A program made the position numbers and the translations under genes. Shown here piece by piece: positions 1 to 7,260 of a stretch of DNA of 15,515 nucleotides; position 1 is the first letter of the stretch, and each line of letters opens with the position of its first letter. A model generated the notes under the pieces. The model was not told the origin of the DNA and searched no databases. It saw only the letters and a program-made list of their open reading frames with translations. The DNA is from a bacterium (GTDB lineage Bacteria > CSSED10-310 > JAJRTK01), in the NCBI GenBank assembly GCA_024278345.1, contig JAJRTK010000549.1:1-15515 (forward strand), written 5' to 3'.

Positions 1-91
1 GGGAGCTGGCTCCCTGGCGTGGGTCTGGGAGCGGCGCTCCCAGCGGAGGTCCGGAGGCGGAGCCTCCGCCGGGTTCCAGGGCTGGAAGCCC
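1..91. repeat. Array of four short perfect hairpins (cut by window edge)
   Basis: Four adjacent inverted repeats are visible: GGGAG/CTCCC at 1-14 (4-nt loop), CTGGGAGC/GCTCCCAG at 25-43 (loop GGC), CGGAGGC/GCCTCCG at 52-68 (loop GGA) and TTCCAG/CTGGAA at 74-87 inside an outer GGG/CCC pair. The first 17 bases match the reverse complement of the hairpin at 13377-13396. The array therefore looks like an inverted relative of the larger array near 13.3 kb. It lies downstream of the leftward two-component operon and could act as a transcript 3' structure; that role is inferred. Confidence 0.8.
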
Positions 92-120
92 CGGGGCGGC
101 GTCTGAAATCTGAACCGTGG

Positions 121-376
121 CCGGTACCATGACCGAGGCCATCCGCCAGGCCCAGGGCGATGAGATCGCGACCGGCGCCCACCGGGTAGTGGAAGATCTT
201 GCCTCTTCCACAATTCACGAAGACGCAGGAGAATGGCAACTTTGGAGATTTTCCCGCCGCGGGCATTGCTTGGAGCGGCTTTCCAGCAGTTTGCCCGTCT
301 GCGTTGCGATGACCCAGCCCTCCACGCCAGCGGCGGACATCAAGAATGTCGAGAGATTAGGGAAAACCTCGCTCAT
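121..376 (-). pseudogene. Possible degenerate Roadblock/LC7-like gene fragment
   Basis: An ATG at 376 lies 9 bases after the response-regulator stop codon and opens a 53-codon frame ending at TGA 215-217. Its start (MSEVFPNLSTF, then AAGVEGWVIATQTGKLLES) resembles the first strands of Roadblock/LC7 proteins, where a hydrophobic strand is followed by a G-K/G-x-L turn. A second frame over about 130-230 reads FVNCGRGKIFHYPVGAGRDL followed by IALGLADG, which resembles the C-terminal half of such a domain. The two parts are in different frames, and the helical middle expected between them (about 45-50 residues) is mostly missing. I read this as a frameshifted, internally deleted third gene of the operon. 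The family resemblance is weak, and the region could instead be a short unrelated ORF. Confidence 0.33.
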
Positions 377-385
377 GGCTGGGTT

Positions 386-1231
386 TCATTCTGCTTCAGT
401 GGGCGACTTGGAAAGAGGGTGGGGTGCGGGCATTTTCCGGGTCGGAGACTCCAAAGGTGCGTCTGGAAGCTCCGGAGTTTCCTGTTCCGCGTCGGATGCC
501 GTCAAAAACTCGCCTGGCGGTCCCGCCGCTGTCTCATCCAATGCCTCGGTCTTTTTTTGCGCGCCCTGCTCGTCGCGGCGGCGGGCTCCTTCCATCAGGA
601 GGTATTGGAGGTTCTGCGAGATGCTCCTTTCCCTATACTTGCATCCCGAATGGATCTCAATCTCCGACTCGCCCCAAGACAACAAATCGTAGGCGGCCTC
701 GACACCGGTTTTGTCGCCGCAAGTCGCATTGATGAGTTGCCCCTCCAGCAGATAGAGGAGGCCTGTTCGCCCCTCTGAGCTGAGCTCAAGCGTGCAGGTT
801 TTCTGCTCCATCTCCACAATCTGCAGAAAACTCGCTACGGTGACACCCTCCAGATGGCCGGCAGCCTTTCGTTCCAGAATCCTTGAAATACGCGCTGCCA
901 ACTCCGACAGTTTGAGGGGCTTCTCCAGAAGCACCGAGTATCCGATTTCCTTGAGCTGAGACTCCGTGGAGTTGGTGCTGAAGGCTGTCATCACCAGCGC
1001 TGGGATCGTGGGATAGAGCCGGTTCAGCGTGGACAACAGCTCGAAACCGTCCATGATGGGCATGTTCAGATCCGTCACCACGACATCGATATGGGTTGAG
1101 CGAAGAATCTCCAGGGCCTTCACGCCACTGGACGCCTTGAACACCTTGACATTTTCAAGATAAAGGCCGAGCCCTTCAGCCAAGGCAACCAGGGCAGCTT
1201 CCTCGTCATCGACAATCAAGACGTTTTTCAA
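386..1231 (-). CDS. Response regulator: receiver domain plus DUF4388
   Basis: This 281-residue cytoplasmic protein is the likely phosphoacceptor partner of the kinase encoded 41 bp upstream. The receiver domain (about 1-120) has the acidic pair D8-D9, phospho-acceptor D54 (VVTDLNMP), the MTA switch threonine T82 and K104 (EKPLK). A DUF4388/PATAN-type domain follows (about 125-195), with LEGVTVASFLQIVE, a G-x-L strand, LLEGQLINA and GVEAAYDLLSW. The last roughly 60 residues are acidic, proline-rich and probably disordered. There is no DNA-binding domain, so output is probably by protein contact. The start is TTG at 1231, chosen because GAGGGAG lies 6 bases upstream and the receiver begins immediately after it (MKNVLIVDDE). 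Domain calls are firm; the partner and output are unknown. Confidence 0.93.
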   Translation of the reverse strand: MKNVLIVDDEEAALVALAEGLGLYLENVKVFKASSGVKALEILRSTHIDVVVTDLNMPIMDGFELLSTLNRLYPTIPALVMTAFSTNSTESQLKEIGYSVLLEKPLKLSELAARISRILERKAAGHLEGVTVASFLQIVEMEQKTCTLELSSEGRTGLLYLLEGQLINATCGDKTGVEAAYDLLSWGESEIEIHSGCKYRERSISQNLQYLLMEGARRRDEQGAQKKTEALDETAAGPPGEFLTASDAEQETPELPDAPLESPTRKMPAPHPLSKSPTEAE

Positions 1232-1272
1232 GAGGGGCTCCCTCGAACAGTTTTTGGTGATTCAGAGAAGCG

Positions 1273-2379
1273 TCACTGGGGTGGCTCCAACCGCTCCGTT
1301 GGAAAAAGCAGGCGTACCGTCGTTCCAACACCCTCCTTGCTCGATATTTGGATGTCGCCCTGCATCGCGGTGAGCATCTTCTTGCAGATGACGAGCCCGA
1401 GGCCTGTTCCCCCTGCTTTGGAGGTGATAAAGGGATGGAACAGGTTCTGCAATTTTTCTTCGGAAATGCCGCAGCCGTTGTCCACGATATCAAGGATGAC
1501 CATATCGTCAGATCTGGAGACCTCCAGGGCAATGGCTTTTTCCTTCCGCGATACCAGGGCGTCTTCCGCATTGGCCAGTACATTGAGGAGCACCTGATAG
1601 AGCATGCGCGGATCGGCAACGATGGTGTGCGTCACATCGGCGGTTGGTTCTGTCAGGCGGATACCCCGCCTCTTCAGATCGGTTCCGGCCACTGCCAGAA
1701 AGTTCTTGAGAAACACCCCCAGCACCAATTCCTCAAGAGCGGGTTTGTCAAACATGCTGAAGCTCTTCAGCGACTTGAAGAGAAACTCGATTCTGGCCAT
1801 TTCCGCCAGGGCACGCTCCAGGTAGCTCTGCACCCTCAGGGCATCGAACCGTTGGAAATTGCCCATGAGGACTTCGAGGGTCAGCTTGATGGAGTTCAGG
1901 GGATTGCCCATCTCGTGGCGAATGCCACTGAAAACGTAACCGATGTTTTCCATGGTGTTCACGGCTTCGGCAATGGCCTCCAGCCTTTTCGCCTGTGTGA
2001 CATCCTTGACGAGGATGCAGCAGCCGTCGCCGAAAGGGTAGACCGTGTAACCTAGAATCCTGTCGTCCAATTCCAGAATTCGCCGCAGGCCCTGTTCGGG
2101 AATCTTCTCCTTTTCCGGCACCGACGAAAGCAAGAGTTGACACAGACCCTCGTAGTCGAAGGGAGCGCCTTTAGGGGAAAGAAGTTCAAAAACTCCAGGC
2201 GTATTGAGGATGACGGCCTTTCCCCGAAGATCGAGCAGGATGACACCGATCCCCGTATGGTCAAGGATCTGGAGAAGGAGGCACTGGGGATTGTCAGAGA
2301 GAACCCGGGACGGACAAGGGGAGGAAGCCGGCTCGAAGAACTCCAGTCCAGAGTGTCCGAAGCCTTTTGAATCCGCCAC
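1273..2379 (-). CDS. PAS-type sensor histidine kinase
   Basis: This 368-residue kinase should autophosphorylate and pass phosphate to the receiver protein encoded next downstream. Residues 35-130 look like a PAS sensor (LQILDHTGIGVILLDLRGKA onward, ending VKDVTQAKRLEAIAEA). The dimerisation/phosphoacceptor region carries H155 in RHEMGNPLNSIKL. The ATPase domain has an N box (NVLANAEDAL, about 266-275), a G1 box (DIVDNGCGI, about 297-305), an F-box-like LFHPF and a G2 box (GGTGLGL, 323-329). No membrane segment or signal peptide is visible, so sensing is probably cytoplasmic. The start is GTG at 2379: an in-frame TGA lies about 50 bases upstream with no ATG between, and a G-rich stretch (AAGGGGG) precedes it. 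The H-box (RHEMGNPLNSIK) is typical of NtrB/HisKA-type kinases. Confidence 0.95.
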   Translation of the reverse strand: MADSKGFGHSGLEFFEPASSPCPSRVLSDNPQCLLLQILDHTGIGVILLDLRGKAVILNTPGVFELLSPKGAPFDYEGLCQLLLSSVPEKEKIPEQGLRRILELDDRILGYTVYPFGDGCCILVKDVTQAKRLEAIAEAVNTMENIGYVFSGIRHEMGNPLNSIKLTLEVLMGNFQRFDALRVQSYLERALAEMARIEFLFKSLKSFSMFDKPALEELVLGVFLKNFLAVAGTDLKRRGIRLTEPTADVTHTIVADPRMLYQVLLNVLANAEDALVSRKEKAIALEVSRSDDMVILDIVDNGCGISEEKLQNLFHPFITSKAGGTGLGLVICKKMLTAMQGDIQISSKEGVGTTVRLLFPTERLEPPQ

Positions 2380-2928
2380 TTTGCGCCCCCTTTCTCCCCC
2401 TGGCTTGCTCCAGCCATCACCGTGAGGTCATTCACGAATCAGAAATGGCGATGTTTAGGTTGCCGACCCATCGCTCCGCAATCTAGCGGAAACCGTGCCA
2501 ATTCAAAGCCGGTCTCTGCCTCAACGGGCCCACGGTGGCGACAAAAGGCAGCCATTCCGCGAACGTCATGGGCCCATGACCCTCCGCGGCAGCGGAGAAT
2601 CAGGGGGAAGATCGCGTCCGTTCCGTCTTGCTCCGGGATGACCGAGGAGATTTCAAGGATTCGGGACAGAGATACTGACAAATCGTCATGGTTTTGCAGG
2701 TTAGAGCGGAAAGGCAATGATTACCTGAAATTGGCCCACAGACTTCCCACGTGAAAGAGACTTTCCATTGCCAGATTGACACATGGCTCATGCCTGCCCT
2801 CACCGGGTGAACGGCTCCTTTTGGCCGGCCATGCACCCAATTTCGGCTGGCGCCTTCCACTGGGTTCAGCGACAATTTGTCAACGAAACTTCTGAAGCCA
2901 GGCATGTCCAGTGTCAGGGCGGAATGTC
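2380..2928. other. Intergenic region without a convincing gene
   Basis: This region separates the start of the histidine kinase from the end of the DUF58 gene, both leftward. Short open frames exist on both strands, but none has a recognisable protein pattern together with a ribosome-binding site. It must hold the promoter of the kinase operon and perhaps a terminator for the ilvE-DUF58 pair, but I found no clear -35/-10 pair or T-tailed hairpin. The only clear structure is the 16-bp palindrome at 2565-2580. Confidence 0.6.
2565..2580. promoter_or_regulatory. Perfect 16-bp palindrome, possible operator
   Basis: GTCATGGGCCCATGAC is a perfect inverted repeat with no spacer. It lies about 185 bp upstream of the histidine-kinase start in a gene-free region. 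Perfect twofold symmetry suits a dimeric regulator site, but no regulator gene is adjacent and a chance occurrence is possible. Confidence 0.3.
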
Positions 2929-4242
2929 TCACACCAGCGGGCGCAGGTTTTGGTTTCGCCTTTGACGTGTCATCCCGAAGGTGCGGCCAGTCAGCCGATC
3001 GAGAACCAGGGCCTGGATCTTTTCCGAAGAGAGTCGCCTCAACACCTCTTTCAGGTCGCGCCTCCACTTTTCCCGGGAGTCAAAAGTTCCCGAAGCCCTT
3101 CCAGTTTTCCGCACGCCCGTTGCCGCATCTGGTCCGTCGAATCCAACGATGACCGCCAAGTCGCCACTCCACCTGCCCTTGACGCGGATGAGGGACTCGA
3201 TCCAACAGCCTGGCCGGGCGGGTACAAAGAGGACACATTTCCTGGCCCCGGCACGATAAACTCGGTCCAGAAAGTGAAGAAGATCGCCTTCGCCCCGGTT
3301 GATCGAAGGTGCGGTTTGCGGTATTCCGCCGGAGCCGGACCGGGCGATGGCGATGAGAGCTGCGTCTTTGACATGCACCGGGTCGGGTGACCCGCTGGTC
3401 CCGAAGCTCCATCGGATCCCCAGAGCACCCTCCTCGATGGCAGCCCGTGCCGCCGCCGCCGCGGCCTCATCTCCCCTGCCGGTGATCAGGAATGCCACGG
3501 TACGCGTAGAAACCTGAAGAGAGCTTTCCGGCACCCGTGCATTGAGCTCCCGAGTGCGGGCAAAGCTCTTCCACAAGATATTCCTTACCGAATCTCCAGG
3601 AATGTAGCGGCGGATGTCCAGGCGCTCCCCCAGTGGGCTGCCGGCCCAGTGGGCTTCCCGTCCTCCCCCGGCTCGTGCCAATAGAGTGGGTAGCTTCCGA
3701 AGCCCGCCCAAAAAGGGTAGAATCGTCAGGGTACGGCTTTCCGGGATCCGCCAAGTGACTTGGCACAGGCCAAACCGATCCGCCGCGGTGAACTCCCGGA
3801 CGATTTCCGAAACGTGGCAGCGGATCCCAGGTCTAATTTTTTCCGCGAGGAGGCCTGAGCCCTCGCGGATTCGAACCTGGACGCCGAGAGGTTTTGCCCA
3901 CTGCCACTCAAGATCCACAAGCCCCATCCACCATTTCAATGGAAGCCCAAAGCCCGTTGTCCGAAAAAAGCCCGCTTCTACGGTCAGTGGCTGTTTCCGA
4001 CCGGGTCTGGCCACCGGGCGCCGCAGCCGGGCGGCAACCCCCAGCACCAGACTGGCAGCTACGCAAAGAACCATTCCACCAAAAATGCCGAAGACGAACA
4101 GGATGAGATCCTGCTGGCGTTGCCCGTACCAGAAAGCGGCGGCGGACAAGAGAGCCACCACGGAGCCTCTTCCGGTCAAGGGAAACAGGCTCCACCGCCA
4201 TTCCCCGGAAAACACCGAACGATGACGTCGTGGCCGAATCAT
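2929..4242 (-). CDS. DUF58 domain membrane protein
   Basis: This 437-residue protein has two hydrophobic segments near the N-terminus (about 20-35 and 40-65: VVALLSAAAFWYG and LILFVFGIFGGMVLCVAAS) and a large soluble part. The DUF58 signature is clear in the middle: GERLDIRRYIPGDSVRNILW followed by KSFARTRELNARVPE. DUF58 proteins usually sit beside MoxR AAA ATPases and von Willebrand-A proteins; none is present here. The later region where many relatives keep a DxSxS metal-binding motif reads VAFLITGRGDEAA, so metal binding by that motif is doubtful. The start is set at ATG 4242, 2 bases after the ilvE stop; an upstream ATG at 4287 would overlap ilvE by 43 bases. Termination-reinitiation coupling with ilvE is likely. 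The family call is good; function is unknown. Confidence 0.85.
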   Translation of the reverse strand: MIRPRRHRSVFSGEWRWSLFPLTGRGSVVALLSAAAFWYGQRQQDLILFVFGIFGGMVLCVAASLVLGVAARLRRPVARPGRKQPLTVEAGFFRTTGFGLPLKWWMGLVDLEWQWAKPLGVQVRIREGSGLLAEKIRPGIRCHVSEIVREFTAADRFGLCQVTWRIPESRTLTILPFLGGLRKLPTLLARAGGGREAHWAGSPLGERLDIRRYIPGDSVRNILWKSFARTRELNARVPESSLQVSTRTVAFLITGRGDEAAAAAARAAIEEGALGIRWSFGTSGSPDPVHVKDAALIAIARSGSGGIPQTAPSINRGEGDLLHFLDRVYRAGARKCVLFVPARPGCWIESLIRVKGRWSGDLAVIVGFDGPDAATGVRKTGRASGTFDSREKWRRDLKEVLRRLSSEKIQALVLDRLTGRTFGMTRQRRNQNLRPLV

Positions 4243-4244
4243 TT

Positions 4245-5339
4245 CTAGTTTGGTGCGAATTCCGGGGCCAGAACCTGCTCCCTCCACCCATAGGGATCGG
4301 ATGTCTCACCGCGCTGCAATGTCAACAGCCGTTCCCGGAGCTTCATCGCGGTGGGTCCCGGACTCCCGTTGCCCACGGTAATGCAGTGGCCCTTGTGGGA
4401 CAAAGAACCCACGGGAGCGATAGCGACGGCCGTGCCAGCCCCGAAAATCTCTTCCATCTTGCCCGATTCAAGGGTTTCCATCACTTCATCGATAGAGATG
4501 AGCCGTTCTTCCACCGGGAGCCCCAATTCAGCGGAGAGCTCCAAAACTGATGCCCTGGTAACGCCCGGGAGAATCGTCCCTGAGAGCGGTGGTGTGATGA
4601 TCGTTCCGTCGAGCTTGAAGAAGATGTTCATCGAGCCGACCTCTTCCACATATTTCCGTTCCTGAGCGTCGAGCCACAGCACCTGGTCGAAACCCTTCGC
4701 CTTCGCTTCCGCCAGCGCTCGAAGGCTGCCGGAGTAGTTCCCGGCGCATTTCACGTCGCCGGTGCCGCCTTGGACCGCCCTCACATCTTCCTCGCTGACA
4801 CGGATGCTTACGGAATAGAATCCCTTGGGGAAGTACGAAGCCGTGGGGGAACAGATGACGAAGAAGAGGTAGTTATTGGAGGCATGCATGCCAATCGCCT
4901 TGTCCGTAGCCATGATCACCGGCCGAATGTAGAGCGATGAGCCGAGGGCCGTGGGCACCCAGTCGCGATCAAGCCAGACCAGACGCCGGATCGCTTCTCC
5001 GAAAAGCGACATTTCTACGGGCGGAATCCTCAGTCGTTCCGCCGACCGCCGAAACCGGGCGGCATTCTCCCGCCAGCGGAACAAGTAGACCTCCCCGGCC
5101 TCATTTCGGTAGGCTTTCATCCCCTCGAAAATCATTTGGGCATAGTGGAGGGCGATGGTGGAAGGCGGCAGGGACAGCTCTCCATAGGGCTCGATTCTTG
5201 CCGAGTGCCAACCCTGCTCAGGGGTGAACTCGGCAAGGAACATGTGGTCACTGAAGGTGTGGCCAAAAAGCAGTTTGTCAGGATCGGGTTTGGGTCGGCG
5301 GGCGGCTTCGGGGACTTGTGTGACACGAATAGGGAGCAT
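4245..5339 (-). CDS. ilvE: Branched-chain amino acid aminotransferase (class IV PLP)
   Basis: This 364-residue cytoplasmic enzyme transfers the amino group between glutamate and the branched-chain 2-oxoacids, the last step of leucine, isoleucine and valine synthesis. Its length and motifs fit the longer BCAT group shared by eukaryotes and many bacteria. The PLP-binding lysine is K197 in GTGDVKCAGNYSGSL. The cofactor-binding glutamate lies in VEEVGSMNIFF (about 232-242), and the phosphate-contact loops are GTILPGVTRAS and IFGAGTAVAIAPV. FEGMKAYR near residue 72 is also typical. ATG 5339 is chosen over an in-frame upstream ATG at 5390 because GGAGG lies 9 bases before it and homologues begin near this point. 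No other ilv or leu gene is nearby; the pairing with DUF58 is unusual. Confidence 0.96.
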   Translation of the reverse strand: MLPIRVTQVPEAARRPKPDPDKLLFGHTFSDHMFLAEFTPEQGWHSARIEPYGELSLPPSTIALHYAQMIFEGMKAYRNEAGEVYLFRWRENAARFRRSAERLRIPPVEMSLFGEAIRRLVWLDRDWVPTALGSSLYIRPVIMATDKAIGMHASNNYLFFVICSPTASYFPKGFYSVSIRVSEEDVRAVQGGTGDVKCAGNYSGSLRALAEAKAKGFDQVLWLDAQERKYVEEVGSMNIFFKLDGTIITPPLSGTILPGVTRASVLELSAELGLPVEERLISIDEVMETLESGKMEEIFGAGTAVAIAPVGSLSHKGHCITVGNGSPGPTAMKLRERLLTLQRGETSDPYGWREQVLAPEFAPN

Positions 5340-5860
5340 GGTTTTCGGTCCTCCGTGGCTGTGTTGAATGGAGCCAGCCGCCCAGCCCACCGCTGCCCTG
5401 GGCTCGTGCCGACGGGCGGGCTCGGCTACCTCCTGGAGCTGCCAGGCTCGGAGCCAAAAAAAGTCCGGCGTGGCTCACCCTACTGGCGTTTCGGTTCCAG
5501 CACAACCGTGGGATGATCTTGCCCGTTCCATTTTCCGATCATGCTCTTCGTCTTGGGCTCAATTTCCGGTAAATCCATTACGTTCTATGTGTTACGTTCC
5601 GCTCCCCGCGGCGGCAATCCGTCCGCCGCTGCTCGCCATTGTTGCCGCTCTCGCTATCCACCCAAGCACCACCCATTTTCCCCCCCCCATAAGATTGTGG
5701 TACCGGTAGAGGCATATTTATTGCCCACTGGAGCTCCCCGTGGTTGCTTCCGTCGGGCTTCGCGGAGTGTCGTTACGCCGTCTGACTGTTCTGTCTCCCC
5801 GGCATTGCCATGACTGGGCTTGGGTCGGCCGCAGCGGCCCGGATCTAGAGGGAAGATCTC
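5340..5860. other. Divergent intergenic region between ilvE and the DsbA-like gene
   Basis: This gene-free stretch separates leftward ilvE from the rightward exported thioredoxin-fold gene, so it should hold both promoters. I see no -35/-10 pair good enough to name. It contains dispersed repeat copy A (5589-5653) and a run of nine C at 5680-5688. No leader-peptide attenuator rich in Leu/Ile/Val codons is apparent before ilvE. Confidence 0.6.
5589..5653 (+). repeat. Dispersed intergenic repeat, copy A
   Basis: The copy reads GTTACGTTCCGCTCCCC, then the hairpin CGGCGGCAATCCGTCCGCCG, then CTGCTCGCCATTGTTGCCG. The hairpin sequence is identical to that in copy E, and the tail matches copies C and D with one or two differences. 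It points towards the DsbA-like gene at 5861. Confidence 0.8.
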
Positions 5861-6937
5861 ATGAAGCGCCTGTTTCTGCCTGTTCTATTCATACTCTTGC
5901 TCACGGCCGCGAAGATCGGAGCCGCCCCCCCCCCCCGGGAGGCCTTCGATGGCAAATTGGCGGATCTCACCGGAGGGCTGGCAGCGGAGCGTGTCGCCGC
6001 CGCCAACTGGTTCCAGGGGCTTGGCCCTGACGCAGCTGGTGCCGTCCAGGCATTGGCGGAGTCTCTAAAAAGTGATGACCCGAAGCTGGTGGAGGCTTCG
6101 GCGAAGGCACTGGGCTCCATCGGAGCTGCCGCTTCTTCATCGATCCAACCCCTTCTATCCGCACTTGAGAACCACCCCGAACTAGCCACGATGATCTCCG
6201 GTTCCCTGGATAGAATAGCTCCTGGCGATCCGGAAATCTCTCGCAAAAAAGGTGAAACCCTCCTTCGCCACGTCGTGACTCTCCAGAAACAGCTGGCGGA
6301 TCTGGAAGCCATCCTGGACGACCCCAAGCGGCTCCAGGACCTTCTGAACACCAGGGCGCTCGCCAAATTTCAAGCGGCGGAGGCCCAGTCCCTGGATACG
6401 GAAGGACTCCCCTGGAAGGGGAAAGAGGATGCCAAGATTGTCGTCGTTGAGTTTTCCGATTTTCTCTGCCCCTGGTGCAAGCGCCTCTCACTGGCCTTCG
6501 AGCAATTCCTCAAGCAATCGCCGCTTCCTCTGAAGATCTATCACAAGAATTATCCCCTGGAGCAGTCATGCAATCCCAACCTGAGCCGGGATGTCCACGC
6601 CGGTTCGTGCGCCCTGGCATTGGGAGGTATCTGTGCCAACGAGCAAGACCTCTTCTGGCCGTACCACGACAAGGTTTTCGCCTTGCAGCCCAAGGATGCC
6701 GACGTGGAGAAGGTCGCGGAAATCGCCAAGGATGCAGGGCTTGATGTCGCCACGCTAAGGAGTTGCATGGATTCGGAGTCCGCGAAACGGAAACTCTCTT
6801 CACAAATCTCCGAAGCCGCCAGCCTCGACATCCACGGAACGCCAACACTCTTCATCAACGGAAAAAGGCTGGAGAACCTCAACAACTTCCTCCAGGTCAT
6901 CCAAATGGAGGCCAAAAGACTGGGTGTGCAGCCCTGA
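5861..6937 (+). CDS. Exported HEAT-like repeat plus DsbA-family thioredoxin-fold protein
   Basis: This 358-residue protein has a signal peptide (KR followed by LFLPVLFILLLTAA, likely cleaved near AKIGAA), so it acts in the periplasm. Residues about 30-120 form alanine/leucine-rich helical repeats of HEAT type (VQALAESLKSDDPKLVEASA then KALGSIGAAA). A helical, coiled-coil-like linker follows (about 128-175). Residues 190-355 are a DsbA/DSBA-like domain: strand IVVVEFSDFLCPWCKR with active site CPWC at 203-206, an all-helical insertion, and the cis-proline loop HGTPTLFING (about 325-334). Further cysteines lie at 237, 250, 258 and 302. A thiol oxidase or disulfide isomerase role is likely; the HEAT part probably binds a partner. 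The start at 5861 has GAGGGAAG upstream. A run of 12 C lies just after the signal peptide. Confidence 0.9.
   Translation: MKRLFLPVLFILLLTAAKIGAAPPPREAFDGKLADLTGGLAAERVAAANWFQGLGPDAAGAVQALAESLKSDDPKLVEASAKALGSIGAAASSSIQPLLSALENHPELATMISGSLDRIAPGDPEISRKKGETLLRHVVTLQKQLADLEAILDDPKRLQDLLNTRALAKFQAAEAQSLDTEGLPWKGKEDAKIVVVEFSDFLCPWCKRLSLAFEQFLKQSPLPLKIYHKNYPLEQSCNPNLSRDVHAGSCALALGGICANEQDLFWPYHDKVFALQPKDADVEKVAEIAKDAGLDVATLRSCMDSESAKRKLSSQISEAASLDIHGTPTLFINGKRLENLNNFLQVIQMEAKRLGVQP
5925..5936 (+). repeat. C12 homopolymer inside the coding sequence
   Basis: Twelve consecutive C encode the Ala-Pro-Pro-Pro-Arg stretch after the signal peptide of the DsbA-like protein. Adding one C would move translation into a frame that stops at 6028-6030, giving about 56 residues. 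Tracts of this length are prone to slippage in replication and to sequencing error. The 12-C reading is supported because it keeps the signal peptide and the DsbA domain in one frame. Confidence 0.85.
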
Positions 6938-7049
6938 ACGAGGGGGCAGGTGTGAACAGACTGGCGTTTTCCAACCGATGACATGTTTCTGGGAAAGGGC
7001 GAAGACAAGTTTGGGTCGTGGGACACCTACAGGGCAAGATTCCTGAAAA

Positions 7050-7147
7050 CTTCTTTCTTTTCTCCTGGTTGGCTTCCGCTCCCGGCGGCACCGACCCGCG
7101 GCTGCGGCACGAGTTCCCCGCGTCCGCCGCCACTCGCCCCTCATCAC
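7050..7147 (+). repeat. Dispersed intergenic repeat, copy B
   Basis: The copy lies in the 323-bp gap between the DsbA-like gene and the thioesterase gene. I see nothing else there except the thioesterase ribosome-binding site. It has a pyrimidine-rich head (CTTTCTTTTCTCCTGGTTGG), the core TTCCGCTCCCGGCGGCACC and then GACCCG...CACGAGTTCCCCGCG, as in copies C and F. Its hairpin arms are partly mismatched compared with those copies. It points towards the thioesterase. Confidence 0.78.
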
Positions 7148-7260
7148 CCCAGGAGCGGGCTTACTGCCCTAGAAGCGTTTCGCGGTCGAAGTTTGGGACG
7201 CCGCCCTTTTTCTGGGCCTGGGATTCCGCGGCGGGGAAGAGGGAAACAGTGGAGAAGAAG

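Noticed and set aside
117-692. 191-codon open frame on the plus strand
   Set aside because: It runs antisense through the response-regulator tail and the region after it, has no domain pattern, and is low-complexity (serine-rich) as expected for a shadow frame.
1348-2055. 235-codon plus-strand frame opposite the histidine kinase
   Set aside because: It is antisense to well-conserved kinase motifs and rich in His/Gln in the manner of a reverse-frame shadow; no ribosome-binding site.
2600-3067. 155-codon minus-strand frame in the gap before the kinase
   Set aside because: It overlaps the end of the DUF58 gene, has no recognisable domain and no convincing start; kept as non-coding.
5541-5813. 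Small ORFs inside repeats A-F with similar peptides (for example YVPLPAAA and YVPLPSAS)
   Set aside because: The shared peptide reflects the shared DNA repeat; frames shift between copies and no ribosome-binding site is conserved.
7018-7260. N-terminal extension of the thioesterase
   Set aside because: The 81 codons run through repeat copy B; the hotdog domain and a GGAG site mark ATG 7261 as the start.
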